This document shows positions 45,413-55,451 of a stretch of 64,000 bases of DNA, in pieces. The stretch is from Alteromonas ponticola. GTDB taxonomy: Bacteria; Pseudomonadota; Gammaproteobacteria; Enterobacterales; Alteromonadaceae. Every line of letters begins with the position of its first letter. Position 1 is the stretch's first letter. The stretch lies in NCBI RefSeq assembly GCF_012911815.1, contig NZ_JAATNW010000009.1:1-64000 (forward strand), written 5' to 3'. The position numbers and the translations under genes are program-made. The notes beneath the pieces are model-generated. The model saw nothing but the letters and a program-made list of their open reading frames with translations, made no database searches and had not been told where the DNA came from.

Positions 45413-46504
45413 ATGCACAAAATAAAAATAATACTCTCTGCTCTTGTCTTGCTACTTAGTCAGGCGTGTTCGGAAAAACCCACAGAACCTACTTCAGAAG
45501 AGCTGGTGGAGGTGAAGAACTACGAGTGGAAACTTGTCACCTCGTGGCCGAAAAACTTTCCTGGACTGGGCCATGCTCCTGAGTTATTCGCACAATACGT
45601 GAACGAGATGTCTGATGGGCAACTTAAAATAAAAGTGTATGGCGCGGGAGAGCTGGTGCCTGGATTTGAAGTGTTTGATGCGGTGTCGCAAGGCACCGCG
45701 CAAATGGGCCATTCAGGCGCATATTATTGGAAGGGCAAGATGCCCGCCGCCCCCATATTCGCTGCGATTCCGTTTGGCATGAATGCATCTGAAATGAATG
45801 CATGGCTGGAATTTGGTGGCGGTATGGAACTGTGGCGTGAACTCTACGCACCTTTTGGGGTAGTGCCTTACGCGGGAGGTAACACGGGTGCGCAGATGGC
45901 GGGTTGGTTTAAGCGTGAAATCACCAGCCTCGATGACCTGTCGGGTTTAAAAATGCGCATTCCCGGATTAGGTGGCGAAGTATTTAAAAAGGTTGGCGGC
46001 GTCCCCGTTTCGCTTACCGGAGGAGAAATTTTTGTGGCTTTACAAACGGGTGCAATCGACGCATCAGAATGGGTCGGGCCATACAATGACCTTGCTTTCG
46101 GGCTATTCAGAGCCGCTAAATTTTATTACACCACACCCTGGCACGAACCAGGGGCCAACCTGGAATTTCTGGTTAACAAAGAAGCATTAGAGGCACTTCC
46201 ACCCCATCTTAAAAAAATCATTGATGTCGCGACCAAAGCAGTTAATCAGCAAATAATTAGTGAATATGCTGCGCGTAATATTCAGGCCATGCGCAAGTTA
46301 ACCACTGAACATGGTGTGCAGACTAAGCAATTACCAGACGATGTGTTAAAGGCACTCAAGGCTGCCACCAAAGAGGTACTTGCAGAAAAATCGGCGCAAG
46401 ACGCGACCTTTAATAAAGTGTATAAGTCGTATGCCGACTTTTATCAGCGTATTGCAAAATACAACGGGCTTTCAGAGCAGGCGTATTTTAATTTACGCGA
46501 ATAA
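45413..46504 (+). CDS. TRAP substrate-binding protein, TakP-like (2-oxoacid type)
   Basis: This is a 363-aa DctP-family periplasmic protein. The N-terminus has a lipoprotein-like signal (LLLSQAC, Cys near 19), so it may be membrane-tethered. The segment DASEWVGPYNDLAFGLFRAA, with Glu and Trp, resembles the ligand and sodium site of Rhodobacter TakP, which binds pyruvate and other 2-oxoacids. LKMRIPGLGGEVFKKVGG is the arginine-bearing substrate segment. The transporter genes directly upstream complete the system. A 2-oxoacid substrate is inferred from these residues and not proven. Confidence 0.9.
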   Translation: MHKIKIILSALVLLLSQACSEKPTEPTSEELVEVKNYEWKLVTSWPKNFPGLGHAPELFAQYVNEMSDGQLKIKVYGAGELVPGFEVFDAVSQGTAQMGHSGAYYWKGKMPAAPIFAAIPFGMNASEMNAWLEFGGGMELWRELYAPFGVVPYAGGNTGAQMAGWFKREITSLDDLSGLKMRIPGLGGEVFKKVGGVPVSLTGGEIFVALQTGAIDASEWVGPYNDLAFGLFRAAKFYYTTPWHEPGANLEFLVNKEALEALPPHLKKIIDVATKAVNQQIISEYAARNIQAMRKLTTEHGVQTKQLPDDVLKALKAATKEVLAEKSAQDATFNKVYKSYADFYQRIAKYNGLSEQAYFNLRE

Positions 46505-46575
46505 TTAGCTGCTCCGAGTTGTTATCATCGATTGCATGCATACAATACCCGCATCTAAGTAAAGGATAAAATATT

Positions 46576-47754
46576 ATGGTTATTAAGCCGAAAGTTCGAG
46601 GCTTTATCTGCACCAACGCTCATCCAGTGGGCTGTGCAACAGCGGTAAAAGAACAAATTGAATATGTAAAGCAGCAAAAAATGGATGCCGAAGGCCCTAA
46701 AAATGTGCTGGTGATAGGTTGTTCTACCGGTTACGGTCTGGCTTCTCGTATAACCTCAGCATTTGGGTATGGCGCCAAAACACTGGGTGTGTGTTTCGAA
46801 AAAGAGCCCAGTGAAAGAAAAACGGGAACCGCCGGCTGGTATAATACTGCTGCGTTCCATCAAGAAGCCAGAGAAGCAGAGCTATATGCTGATACCCTCA
46901 ACGGCGATGCGTTTTCGGATGAAATGAAGTCTCAGGTCATCGAAAAAATTAAAGCCGATCTGGGTAAAATTGATTTGGTGATTTACAGCCTGGCCTCACC
47001 ACGCCGTACCGACCCGGACTCAGGTATTACTTATAAATCTACCCTGAAACCGGTAGGGCAGGCATATACCACGAAAACCTATGACACTGATAAAGATAAG
47101 GTTCATGATGTCAGTCTAGAGCCAGCGAATGACGAAGAAATAGCGCATACTATCAAAGTGATGGGCGGCGAAGATTGGGAGCGCTGGATTAACGCGCTAG
47201 TGAAAGCGGATGTGTTGGCAGACGGCGCAAAAACCACGGCTTATACTTACATTGGTAAGGAGCTGACCTGGCCAATTTACGGACAGGCCACTATCGGTAA
47301 AGCTAAGGAAGACCTGGATCGCGCCGCCGCTGCAATCAATGGTGAACACAGCAACTTGTCAGTCGATGCCCATGTTTCATCATTAAAAGCTCTGGTTACT
47401 CAAGCCAGCTCAGCCATTCCAGTTATGCCGTTGTATATTTCATTAATTTATAAAGTGATGAAAGAAGAGGGCACACATGAGGGCTGCATCGAACAAATTC
47501 ACGGTTTGTTCAACACATGCTTATATGGTGACAATCCGACCCTCGATGAGCAAAATCGTTACCGCATGGACGGTAAAGAAACCAATGACGCGACGCAGGC
47601 AAAAATTAAGGCGTTGTGGGATCAGACAACACAAGAAAACTTCCATCAACTGAGTGATTACAAGGGATACAACCATGAGTTTTTGAAGCTGTTTGGCTTT
47701 GATATAGATGGTGTTGATTATGATCAGGATGTTGACCCTATGGTACACTGGTAA
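46576..47754 (+). CDS. fabV: Trans-2-enoyl-ACP/CoA reductase FabV
   Basis: This 392-aa NADH-dependent enoyl reductase catalyses the last step of fatty-acid elongation and is intrinsically triclosan-resistant in other bacteria. The N-terminus MVIKPKVRGFICTNAHPVGC is the FabV signature, the cofactor loop is VIGCSTGYGLASR, and the catalytic Y235-x8-K244 pair is visible in IYGQATIGKAK. The length is typical. ATG 46576 has AGGA upstream. No fabI is present in the window. Confidence 0.95.
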   Translation: MVIKPKVRGFICTNAHPVGCATAVKEQIEYVKQQKMDAEGPKNVLVIGCSTGYGLASRITSAFGYGAKTLGVCFEKEPSERKTGTAGWYNTAAFHQEAREAELYADTLNGDAFSDEMKSQVIEKIKADLGKIDLVIYSLASPRRTDPDSGITYKSTLKPVGQAYTTKTYDTDKDKVHDVSLEPANDEEIAHTIKVMGGEDWERWINALVKADVLADGAKTTAYTYIGKELTWPIYGQATIGKAKEDLDRAAAAINGEHSNLSVDAHVSSLKALVTQASSAIPVMPLYISLIYKVMKEEGTHEGCIEQIHGLFNTCLYGDNPTLDEQNRYRMDGKETNDATQAKIKALWDQTTQENFHQLSDYKGYNHEFLKLFGFDIDGVDYDQDVDPMVHW

Positions 47755-47764
47755 TGAGTGATTG

Positions 47765-47790
47765 AAGGCCTGCGATAGAGCAGGCCTTTT
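47765..47790 (+). terminator. Rho-independent terminator of fabV
   Basis: AAGGCCTGC (47765-47773) pairs with GCAGGCCTT (47780-47788), followed by TTTT. It lies 10 nt after the fabV stop. Confidence 0.85.
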
Positions 47791-48192
47791 ACATTTCGAC
47801 TGCCAGTATTCCGCATTTCCGCGCCTTAGACACAATTGTCGATCAAAAAATTGGCGGTTTATCCATTATTTGCATGGCACAAAGTGGCCGGTTAATGTTA
47901 AAATCCCGAAATTATGTAGGGGTACTTTAGTTTACTCCTATTTAGATATAGCTTTTCTCATGCATAGCTACGCAATATTCACGGATGACGTCGCTAACAA
48001 GCATAAGCTCCACAACTACACAACGCAGTGATCCAGGTATCACCGGGAAGCAATTGTTCTGGGGTAGCACTGCGTAGCCAGTTTGGTGTAAATAGGCTAT
48101 GTTTTTATGTCATTAGTGCTTTTTTGCATAAGCGTTCGCTGTTTAGCGGTAATGCGAAAGGGTATTTTTAATTTAGAGTAGTGCAAATACAT
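47791..48192. promoter_or_regulatory. Long nqr leader/promoter region with two inverted repeats
   Basis: No convincing gene is seen in these 402 nt. TAGGGGTA (47917-47924) and TACTCCTA (47933-47940) form an inverted repeat with 8-bp spacing and one mismatch, fitting a dimeric regulator. ACGCAGTG (48023-48030) and CACTGCGT (48068-48075) form a second, 8-bp repeat with 37 nt between, which could close a leader stem. An 89-codon frame starting at 47762 overlaps the fabV terminator and lacks a ribosome site, so I do not call it a gene. Confidence 0.45.
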
Positions 48193-49530
48193 ATGATAAA
48201 AATCAAGAAAGGTCTCGACCTCCCTATCAAGGGAGCGCCTGAGCAGCAAATCTCCGATGGAGCAGCTGTGACGCGCGTTGCCATTCTGGGAGAAGAATAT
48301 GTGGGCATGCGCCCAACGATGCACGTACAGGTAGGTGATCAGGTACAAAAAGGCCAGATTCTTTTTGAAGACAAAAAGAACGCTGGTGTTAAGTTTACTG
48401 CGCCTGCTGCTGGTGAAGTGGTTGAAGTTAACCGCGGCGCCAAGCGTGTACTCCAGTCAGTGGTTATCAAAGTGCAAGGTGACGAAAAGGTAGTGTTTCC
48501 TACCGTTTCTGAAGCTGACATTGCGAACGCAACCAGAGAACAACTTCAGCAAACGCTGGTTGATTCTGGGATGTGGACAGCGATACGCACGCGTCCCTTC
48601 AGCAAAGCGCCTGCATTGAATACCATCCCAGTAGCAATTTTTGTGAATGCGATGGACACCAACCCGTTAGCTGCTGACCCTACCCAGATTATTGCTGAAC
48701 GAGAGCAGGATTTTATCCATGGCTTAAAAGCAATGACAGTGCTTAGTGGCGGCAAAGTTTTCGTAACGAAGGCAGCTGGCGCTAATGTAGCGATTGGTGA
48801 TGCTGCGGTTGATGTAGAAGAGTTCGGCGGACCACACCCTGCGGGTCTGGTTGGTACGCACATCCACTATTTAGAATCTGCCGGGGCTAAAAAAATCGTC
48901 TGGCATGTTAACTACCAGGATGTGATGGCCATTGGTTCGCTATTAAAAACAGGCGAGCTGGATAACCGTCGTGTCGTTGCGCTTGGCGGACCAGCAGCGG
49001 TTAAACCGCGTCTTGTACGTACCTTAATCGGTGCAGACATTGGCGAGTTGACTGCCAATGAAGTAATCGATGGAGATGTAAGAGCGGTATCAGGTTCAGT
49101 TTTATACGGAACCACAGCACAGGGCGTACATGGTTTTCTTGGCCGCTTCCATCTTCAGGTTTCACTCCTGATGGAAGGACGTGAGAAAAAACTGTTTGGC
49201 TGGTTATCACCAGGCTCTGACATGCACTCGGTGACAAATGCATATTTAGGGCACTTGAGTAATAAGTCTTACGATATGACAACGTCCACCAACGGGTCAG
49301 AGCGCTCAATGGTGCCAATTGGTAATTATGAACGCATTATGCCGTTAGATATTCTACCCACGCTGTTACTGCGTGACCTGATTTCAGGTGACACCGACAG
49401 TGCACAACAAATGGGTTGCTTAGAGTTAGACGAAGAAGATTTGGCGCTTTGTACGTACGTTTGTCCCGGCAAATACAATTACGGCCCGATTCTGCGTAAC
49501 TGTTTAACCAAGATCGAGAAAGAGGGTTAA
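48193..49530 (+). CDS. nqrA: Na+-translocating NADH:quinone reductase subunit A
   Basis: This is a 445-aa peripheral subunit of the respiratory sodium pump. ATG 48193 starts the usual [14 protein letters not shown]; a GTG at 48181 is in frame but not needed. The N-terminal domain resembles the RnfC/NqrA ubiquinone-binding fold, with [18 protein letters not shown] near residue 70. It heads the nqrABCDEF operon, with 3 nt to nqrB. The long leader suggests regulation at transcription start or in the leader. Confidence 0.96.
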   Translation: MIKIKKGLDLPIKGAPEQQISDGAAVTRVAILGEEYVGMRPTMHVQVGDQVQKGQILFEDKKNAGVKFTAPAAGEVVEVNRGAKRVLQSVVIKVQGDEKVVFPTVSEADIANATREQLQQTLVDSGMWTAIRTRPFSKAPALNTIPVAIFVNAMDTNPLAADPTQIIAEREQDFIHGLKAMTVLSGGKVFVTKAAGANVAIGDAAVDVEEFGGPHPAGLVGTHIHYLESAGAKKIVWHVNYQDVMAIGSLLKTGELDNRRVVALGGPAAVKPRLVRTLIGADIGELTANEVIDGDVRAVSGSVLYGTTAQGVHGFLGRFHLQVSLLMEGREKKLFGWLSPGSDMHSVTNAYLGHLSNKSYDMTTSTNGSERSMVPIGNYERIMPLDILPTLLLRDLISGDTDSAQQMGCLELDEEDLALCTYVCPGKYNYGPILRNCLTKIEKEG

Positions 49531-49533
49531 GTC

Positions 49534-50736
49534 ATGGGTTTGAAAGCGTATTTAGAAAAGATCGAACCTGATTTTGAACCGGGTGGAAAATATGAAAAGT
49601 GGTATGCACTCTACGAAGCCGCAGCCACTATTTTCTACACGCCAGGTAAAGTAAACAAGGCGGGAACTCACGTCCGTGACAGTATCGACTTAAAACGTAT
49701 CATGATCATGGTATGGATGGCGACATTCCCTGCGATGTTCTTTGGGATGTACAACATTGGTTTTCAGGCCCAGGACGCACTTGCTGCTGGCGCCGGAACG
49801 CTTCCAGATACCTGGCAGGCGGGGCTGTTCACCGCGTTAGGTGGAGACCTGGCTAATGCCGGTGGTTTAGGCCTGTTCCTTTACGGCGCCTGTTTCTGGC
49901 TACCGATTTATGCGGTCACGTTTATTGTTGGTGGTTTTTGGGAAGTATTGTTTGCCTCGGTAAGAAAACACGAGGTTAACGAAGGCTTCTTTGTTACCTC
50001 TGTATTGTTCGCATTAACCTTGCCTGCGACCATTCCGTTATGGCAGGTGGCACTGGGGATTACCTTCGGTGTGGTTATCGCTAAAGAAGTATTTGGTGGT
50101 ACCGGTCGTAATTTCCTGAATCCAGCTTTATCCGGGCGTGCATTCTTATACTTTGCTTACCCGGCACAAATCTCAGGTGATCAAGTGTGGGTGGCCGCAG
50201 ATGGTTACTCTGGTGCAACCTCACTAAGTCAGGCTGCTGCGGGTAACTTTGATTACGCTGATATGAACCGCTGGTGGGATAGCTTTTTTGGTCTTATCCA
50301 GGGATCTGCAGGTGAAGTGTCTACGTTAGCCATCATTATTGGCGGTTTATTTATACTTTACATGCGCATAGCAAGCTGGCGAATAGTTGCTGGTGTTGCC
50401 ATTGGTGTGGCGGGCTTTGCCACCTTACTCAATCTTATTGGTAGTGATACCAACCCCATGTTTGCCATGCCTGCGCATTGGCACTTTGTTATAGGCGGGT
50501 TGGCGTTTGCAATGTTCTTTATGGCAACCGACCCGGTCTCTGCTGCCTTTACTAATAAAGGTAAATGGGCTTTCGGTATATTTATTGGTGTAATGACGGT
50601 ACTAATCCGTGTGCTTAACCCTGCATTCCCTGAGGGGGTTATGTTAGCCATTCTATTTGCAAACTTATGGGCGCCGTTGTTTGACTATTTCGTCGCGCAA
50701 AGCAACATCAAACGGAGGTTAGCACGTGTCGGCTAA
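49534..50736 (+). CDS. nqrB: Na+-NQR subunit B (flavinylated membrane subunit)
   Basis: This is a 400-aa inner-membrane protein with about ten helices and a key ion path of the pump. The FMN attachment site is T229 in YSGATSLS. The cytoplasmic N-terminus (1-55) precedes the first helix. ATG 49534 is clear. The gene overlaps nqrC by 11 nt. ApbE encoded at 54063 likely attaches the FMN. Confidence 0.96.
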   Translation: MGLKAYLEKIEPDFEPGGKYEKWYALYEAAATIFYTPGKVNKAGTHVRDSIDLKRIMIMVWMATFPAMFFGMYNIGFQAQDALAAGAGTLPDTWQAGLFTALGGDLANAGGLGLFLYGACFWLPIYAVTFIVGGFWEVLFASVRKHEVNEGFFVTSVLFALTLPATIPLWQVALGITFGVVIAKEVFGGTGRNFLNPALSGRAFLYFAYPAQISGDQVWVAADGYSGATSLSQAAAGNFDYADMNRWWDSFFGLIQGSAGEVSTLAIIIGGLFILYMRIASWRIVAGVAIGVAGFATLLNLIGSDTNPMFAMPAHWHFVIGGLAFAMFFMATDPVSAAFTNKGKWAFGIFIGVMTVLIRVLNPAFPEGVMLAILFANLWAPLFDYFVAQSNIKRRLARVG

Positions 50737-51487
50737 AAAAGAATCTTTAGGAAAAACCGTCGGCATCGTAGTTGCCGTCTGTTTAGTATGTTCAATCGTA
50801 GTATCAGGTGCCGCGGTGGGTTTACGCTCAATCCAGGAAACCAACGCTGCATTGGATAAGAAATCAAATATTCTGGCAGCTGCTGGCCTGTATGAAATGG
50901 GTATGAGTGGTAGCCAGATTGAATCAACGTTCAGTGAAAATGTTGAACAGCGCTATGTTGATTTGGACACAGGTGAATTTACTGAAGCGCCTACGCCAGA
51001 TTACGACATGTATAAAGCTGCCAAACAAGCTAATTGGAGCACGAAAGTAGAAGGCAGCAATGTTGGCTTTCAACGTCGTGCAAACGTTGCCTCTGTCTGG
51101 TTAGTTAAAGAGGGTAATGATGTTAACCGCATTATTCTCCCTGTTCATGGCAGTGGCTTGTGGGACTTGATGTATGGCTTTCTTGCCTTAGACGCTGACG
51201 GTGAAACGGTAGCAGAGCTGGTTTACTATCAGCAGAAAGAAACACCAGGGCTTGGTGGTGAAGTACAGAATCCCGCCTGGCAGGAAAAGTGGGAAGGTAA
51301 AAAACTTTACGAAGATGGCGATGTGGCCATTCGCGTAAAGAAAAGTGCTAATCCAGATGATCCATATGCCGTAGACGGTCTATCCGGTGCGACATTAACC
51401 AGTAACGGTGTTGAAAACACGATTCGTTACTGGGTAGGTGAAAACGGTTTTGGTCCGTTTTTGAAAAAACAAGCTTGGCGTTCATAA
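50726..51487 (+). CDS. nqrC: Na+-NQR subunit C (flavinylated subunit)
   Basis: This is a 253-aa subunit with one N-terminal membrane helix (about 11-34) and a periplasmic FMN domain. T223 in [12 protein letters not shown] is the FMN attachment residue, matching the S-G-A-T motif used by ApbE. GTG 50726 is the start, inside the nqrB end. [14 protein letters not shown] is a family-conserved segment. Confidence 0.95.
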   Translation: MSAKKESLGKTVGIVVAVCLVCSIVVSGAAVGLRSIQETNAALDKKSNILAAAGLYEMGMSGSQIESTFSENVEQRYVDLDTGEFTEAPTPDYDMYKAAKQANWSTKVEGSNVGFQRRANVASVWLVKEGNDVNRIILPVHGSGLWDLMYGFLALDADGETVAELVYYQQKETPGLGGEVQNPAWQEKWEGKKLYEDGDVAIRVKKSANPDDPYAVDGLSGATLTSNGVENTIRYWVGENGFGPFLKKQAWRS

Positions 51488-51499
51488 GGGGAGCTTTTC

Positions 51500-52132
51500 A
51501 TGGCAGACGCTAAAGAAATGAAAAAGGCTCTCTTTGGGCCGATTCTAGATAATAACCCCATCGCATTGCAGGTACTGGGTATCTGTTCTGCGCTGGCAAT
51601 TACCACCAAACTGGAAACCGCATTAGTTATGTCACTGGCATTAACCAGTGTTGTTGCGTTTTCTAATTTGTTTATCTCACTTATTCGCAACCAGATCCCA
51701 TCTAGTGTGCGAATTATTATTCAAATGACGATCATTGCTTCGTTAGTAATTGTTGTTGACCAAATCTTGAAAGCTTACTCTTACGAGATTTCCAAACAGC
51801 TCTCGGTGTTCGTTGGTCTTATCATTACTAACTGCATAGTGATGGGACGTGCCGAAGCCTATGCGATGAAGAGTCCACCGCTGATGAGCTTCTTAGATGG
51901 CATCGGTAACGGATTAGGCTACTCCTTCATCCTGATTGTTATTGGTACAATCAAAGAGCTGTTTGGTTTTGGAACTATCCTTGGCTTCGAGATTCTGCCA
52001 TTGGTGCAAAATGGCGGCTGGTATCAGGGTAACGGATTATTAATTCTTCCATTCAGCTCGTTCTTCCTGATTGCGGGAATGATCTGGTTTATTCGTACTA
52101 TTCGTCCAGAACAAGTAGAGCCTAAGGAATAA
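51500..52132 (+). CDS. nqrD: Na+-NQR subunit D
   Basis: This is a 210-aa integral membrane subunit with six helices, homologous to NqrE by internal symmetry. The signature [20 protein letters not shown] and the early [14 protein letters not shown] helix with cysteine are family-typical; NqrD and NqrE together hold an intramembrane iron-sulfur centre. It is in operon, 12 nt after nqrC and 3 nt before nqrE. Confidence 0.96.
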   Translation: MADAKEMKKALFGPILDNNPIALQVLGICSALAITTKLETALVMSLALTSVVAFSNLFISLIRNQIPSSVRIIIQMTIIASLVIVVDQILKAYSYEISKQLSVFVGLIITNCIVMGRAEAYAMKSPPLMSFLDGIGNGLGYSFILIVIGTIKELFGFGTILGFEILPLVQNGGWYQGNGLLILPFSSFFLIAGMIWFIRTIRPEQVEPKE

Positions 52133-52135
52133 GTC

Positions 52136-52744
52136 ATGGAATATTATTTATCTTTATTTGTTCGCTCTGTTTTTGTTGAAAACATGGCGCTGTCTTTGTT
52201 CCTTGGAATGTGTACGTTCCTCGCGGTTTCAAAGAAAGTAAAAACAGCAATGGGCCTGGGTGTAGCGGTAATCGTAGTACTGGGTATTTCTGTACCGGTG
52301 AATCAGGTTATTTACGTGAATATCCTGGCGCCGGGTGCGCTGGCTTGGGCAGGGTTTCCTGACGCCGATCTAAGCTTTCTTAATTTCTTGACGTTTATTG
52401 GTGTTATCGCAGCACTGGTGCAAATTCTGGAAATGAGTCTGGATAAGTTTTTTCCTGCCTTATACAACGCACTTGGTATCTTCTTGCCGTTAATTACCGT
52501 GAACTGTGCCATTTTCGGTGGTGTTGCTTTCGCTGTTCAGCGCGAGTACAACTTCACTGAAAGTATTGTTTACGGTATTGGTAGTGGATTTGGCTGGGCA
52601 ATTGCAATTGTTCTGCTGGCTGCGGTACGAGAAAAACTTAAATATGCTGATATGCCCGATGGAATTCGTGGTTTAGGTTCAGTGTTTATGATCGCGGGTC
52701 TGATGGCCCTTGGCTTCCAGTCGTTTACTGGTATACAGCTTTAA
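52136..52744 (+). CDS. nqrE: Na+-NQR subunit E
   Basis: This is a 202-aa integral membrane subunit with six helices and inverted topology to NqrD. ATG 52136. [13 protein letters not shown] provides the first-half Cys and [20 protein letters not shown] the second, the residues thought to bind the Fe-S centre shared with NqrD. The next gene nqrF begins 20 nt downstream. Confidence 0.96.
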   Translation: MEYYLSLFVRSVFVENMALSLFLGMCTFLAVSKKVKTAMGLGVAVIVVLGISVPVNQVIYVNILAPGALAWAGFPDADLSFLNFLTFIGVIAALVQILEMSLDKFFPALYNALGIFLPLITVNCAIFGGVAFAVQREYNFTESIVYGIGSGFGWAIAIVLLAAVREKLKYADMPDGIRGLGSVFMIAGLMALGFQSFTGIQL

Positions 52745-52764
52745 TAAAGCGTGGGAGCAACTAA

Positions 52765-53997
52765 ATGAATCAGGTAGAAATCTATCTTGGCGTGGGCATG
52801 TTTATTGCCATCGTGCTTGCGCTTGTATTTATCATCATGTTCGCCAAGTCGAAACTTGTGCCCAGTGGTGAAGTGAAAATTACCATCAATAATGATCCAG
52901 AAAAAGCCATTCAAACAGAACCAGGCGGCAAACTGCTTGGTGCCTTGGCAGAAGCTGGAATATTTGTGTCCTCTGCGTGCGGTGGTGGTGGCTCTTGTGG
53001 CCAATGCCGTGTAGATGTGAAATCAGGTGGTGGTGAAATCTTGCCGACCGAATTGGATCATATCACTAAGCGTGAAGCCCGTGAGGGGTGTCGCTTATCA
53101 TGTCAGGTTGCGGTTAAGCAGGATATGGATATCGAACTTCCTGAAGAAGTGTTTGGTATCAAAAAGTGGGATTGTGAAGTTATTTCTAATGATAACAAAG
53201 CCACGTTTATTAAAGAGCTTAAGCTCAAAATTCCAAATGGTGAGAGCGTACCATTCCGTGCCGGTGGCTACATTCAAATTGAAGCACCCGCTCACCATGT
53301 TAAGTATAAAGACTTTGATGTACCAGAAAAATTCCGCGGTGACTGGGAGCGTTTTGGTTTCTTTGATATCGAATCTAAAGTAGACGATGAAACTATCCGT
53401 GCTTACTCCATGGCAAATTACCCAGAGGAAGAAGGGATTATTATGTTGAACGTGCGTATTGCTACGCCGCCACCTAATAACCTTTCTTTACCAGCAGGTA
53501 AAATGTCATCGTACATCTGGAGTTTGAAAGCGGGTGATAAAGCCACCATTTCCGGTCCATTTGGTGAGTTCTTTGCTAAAGAAACTGAAGCTGAAATGGT
53601 CTTTGTTGGTGGTGGTGCAGGCATGGCGCCCATGCGTTCGCACATCTTCGATCAGCTTCGTCGAATTAAGACCAATCGTAAAATCAGTTTTTGGTACGGT
53701 GCCCGTTCACTTCGCGAAATGTTCTATGTAGAAGATTTTGATATGCTGGCTGAAGAGAATGACAACTTCGAATGGCATGTGGCTTTATCAGACCCGCAGC
53801 CTGAAGATAACTGGGAAGGGTACACCGGCTTTATTCACCAGGTATTGTTGGAAAACTACCTGAAAGATCACCCAGCGCCGGAGGACTGCGAGTTTTACAT
53901 GTGTGGTCCACCAATGATGAATGCCGCCGTTATCAATATGCTTAAAGATCTCGGGGTAGAAGACGAAAATATCATGCTTGATGACTTTGGTGGTTAA
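52765..53997 (+). CDS. nqrF: Na+-NQR subunit F (NADH-oxidising)
   Basis: This is the 410-aa entry subunit, oxidising NADH through FAD and a [2Fe-2S] cluster. An N-terminal helix (about 3-27) anchors it. Cluster ligands are C72, C78, C81 and C113 in a C-x5-C-x2-C-x31-C pattern. An FAD domain with [11 protein letters not shown] and an NADH domain with [12 protein letters not shown] and YMCGPPMM follow. It is the last nqr gene before the terminator at 54015. Confidence 0.96.
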   Translation: MNQVEIYLGVGMFIAIVLALVFIIMFAKSKLVPSGEVKITINNDPEKAIQTEPGGKLLGALAEAGIFVSSACGGGGSCGQCRVDVKSGGGEILPTELDHITKREAREGCRLSCQVAVKQDMDIELPEEVFGIKKWDCEVISNDNKATFIKELKLKIPNGESVPFRAGGYIQIEAPAHHVKYKDFDVPEKFRGDWERFGFFDIESKVDDETIRAYSMANYPEEEGIIMLNVRIATPPPNNLSLPAGKMSSYIWSLKAGDKATISGPFGEFFAKETEAEMVFVGGGAGMAPMRSHIFDQLRRIKTNRKISFWYGARSLREMFYVEDFDMLAEENDNFEWHVALSDPQPEDNWEGYTGFIHQVLLENYLKDHPAPEDCEFYMCGPPMMNAAVINMLKDLGVEDENIMLDDFGG

Positions 53998-54014
53998 GTA
54001 ACGATAAGCGTTGT

Positions 54015-54042
54015 AAAAAGGGGGCGAAACGCCCCCTTTTTT
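54015..54042 (+). terminator. Strong terminator between nqrF and apbE
   Basis: AAAAA-GGGGGCG (54015-54026) pairs with CGCCCCC-TTTTTT (54030-54042) around AAA. It lies 18 nt after nqrF and 21 nt before apbE, so apbE and nqrM would be made from read-through or a weak internal promoter. Confidence 0.85.
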
Positions 54043-54062
54043 AGATTTTATAGAGAGAAACT

Positions 54063-55085
54063 GTGTTGAGGCAAACAAGTGTAGCCATTGTGTGGCTCGT
54101 TACTCTTTTATTTTTGGGTGGTTGTAGCGATACAACACTTCCCGTGGTTCATCTGCAAGGTGAGACCATGGGCACCACCTATAATGTCAAGTATGTGGTA
54201 GACGGAAAAGAAGGTCCTGCCGGCCTGCAAGAATCAATTGATTTACGCCTGGCTGAAATAAACCAGCTGATGTCAACGTACGATCCCACGTCTGAGTTGT
54301 CTCGTTTCAATCAGAATCGATTTACCGACCCGATAACCTTGTCGACGGAGACTGCGCTGGTCATTCAGGAAGCAATCAGGTTAGGAGAGCTTAGCGACGG
54401 CGTACTCGATATTACGGTGGGACCGCTGGTAAACCTATGGGGGTTTGGACCTAACAAGCGTCCAGAGCGTATTCCAGATGACAATGCAATAAGGGATGTG
54501 CGCGAATATGTAGGGCTGGATAAAATCCAGCTGAATGGAACTGCGCTTAAAAAATTGCACCCTATGGTCTATGTTGATTTATCCACTATTGCCAAAGGAT
54601 ATGGCGTCGATGAAGTGGTTTCGATACTGGAGGAGCACAAACTGTCCAACTACCTGGTTGAGATTGGGGGTGAAATGCGGGTATCTGGACATCGTGGCGA
54701 TGGTGACGAGTGGCGAATTGCTATTGAGAAGCCGGTTTCTACCCAGCGGAGTGTGCAACGTGTTGTCTCTATTGGTAAACATGCCATTGCAACGTCAGGC
54801 GACTATAGAAATTTTTATGAACAAGATGGGGTTCGTTATTCGCACTTAATTGATCCTCGTACAGGAAAGCCTATTCAACACGATTTAGTTTCCGCGACTG
54901 TGGTCGATAAATCATCTATGACCGCAGATGGCCTGGCTACCGCGTTTAATGTAATCGGCTGGGACGACGCAAAGGCACTAGCGCAGGAACATAATCTTGC
55001 TGTCTATCTGATTCGTAAAAACGGGACTGAATTCGAAGAATATGCGTCCGATGAATTTAACCGCATTGTAGAAATGCACGATTAA
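54063..55085 (+). CDS. apbE: FAD:protein FMN transferase (lipoprotein)
   Basis: This is a 340-aa enzyme that attaches FMN covalently to Thr in S-G-A-T motifs of NqrB and NqrC. GTG 54063 begins a lipoprotein signal with lipobox Cys 21 (LGGCSD), so it works at the periplasmic face. Motifs MGTTYNVKYV, LVEIGGEMRVSGHRGDGDEW, GKHAIATSGDYRNF and YSHLIDPRTGKP are family-typical. It follows the nqr terminator by 21 nt; the terminator may tune its dose relative to the pump. Confidence 0.95.
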   Translation: MLRQTSVAIVWLVTLLFLGGCSDTTLPVVHLQGETMGTTYNVKYVVDGKEGPAGLQESIDLRLAEINQLMSTYDPTSELSRFNQNRFTDPITLSTETALVIQEAIRLGELSDGVLDITVGPLVNLWGFGPNKRPERIPDDNAIRDVREYVGLDKIQLNGTALKKLHPMVYVDLSTIAKGYGVDEVVSILEEHKLSNYLVEIGGEMRVSGHRGDGDEWRIAIEKPVSTQRSVQRVVSIGKHAIATSGDYRNFYEQDGVRYSHLIDPRTGKPIQHDLVSATVVDKSSMTADGLATAFNVIGWDDAKALAQEHNLAVYLIRKNGTEFEEYASDEFNRIVEMHD

Positions 55086-55096
55086 AGAGGTTGTTG

Positions 55097-55330
55097 ATGT
55101 CGACATTTATACTAGCATTTTTTTTCTTTTTGGCGATGGTTCTCGCTATGGCCGTTGGCTTTCTGGTGCAACGTAAAAGCATCGCTGGCAGCTGTGGGGG
55201 GCTGGGCGCATTGGGTATAGAAAAAGCCTGTGATTGCCCCGAACCCTGTGATCGTAAAAAAGCACGAATGGAAAAGGAAGAAGCACGCCAGAAAAAACTG
55301 GATGAATGGAAGCAAAACCAAATTCTCTAA
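55097..55330 (+). CDS. nqrM: NqrM maturation factor (DUF539)
   Basis: This is a 77-aa membrane protein required for assembly of the Na+-NQR Fe-S centre in NqrD/NqrE of Vibrio. ATG 55097 follows GAGG by 6 nt; TTGs at 55091 and 55094 are less likely. One N-terminal helix (about 2-22) precedes the cysteine cluster SCGGLGALGIEKACDCPEPC, followed by a charged helix. It is 11 nt after apbE and ends before a terminator. Confidence 0.93.
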   Translation: MSTFILAFFFFLAMVLAMAVGFLVQRKSIAGSCGGLGALGIEKACDCPEPCDRKKARMEKEEARQKKLDEWKQNQIL

Positions 55331-55337
55331 TTCTCAT

Positions 55338-55367
55338 GCTGCCTGAGAATCAGGCAGCCCTCTTTTT
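55338..55367 (+). terminator. Rho-independent terminator after nqrM
   Basis: GCTGCCTGA (55338-55346) pairs perfectly with TCAGGCAGC (55350-55358), followed by CCTC and TTTTT. It ends the apbE-nqrM transcript 7 nt after the nqrM stop. Confidence 0.8.
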
Positions 55368-55418
55368 GCAGCATATACCCCTAATGAAGATGATTTCTTA
55401 ATGATTATCGTCTTATAA

Positions 55419-55438
55419 TACTGTCTATGTGTACAGTT
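55419..55438. promoter_or_regulatory. LexA (SOS) box
   Basis: TACTGTCTATGTGTACAGTT contains CTGT-N8-ACAG, the gammaproteobacterial LexA site. It ends 13 nt before the GTG start of dinB, in the expected place to block its promoter. Confidence 0.85.
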
Positions 55439-55451
55439 TGTTTGATTACGT

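Noticed and set aside
47762..48031. 89-codon frame after fabV
   Set aside because: It starts inside the fabV terminator, has no ribosome site, and crosses the nqr regulatory region.
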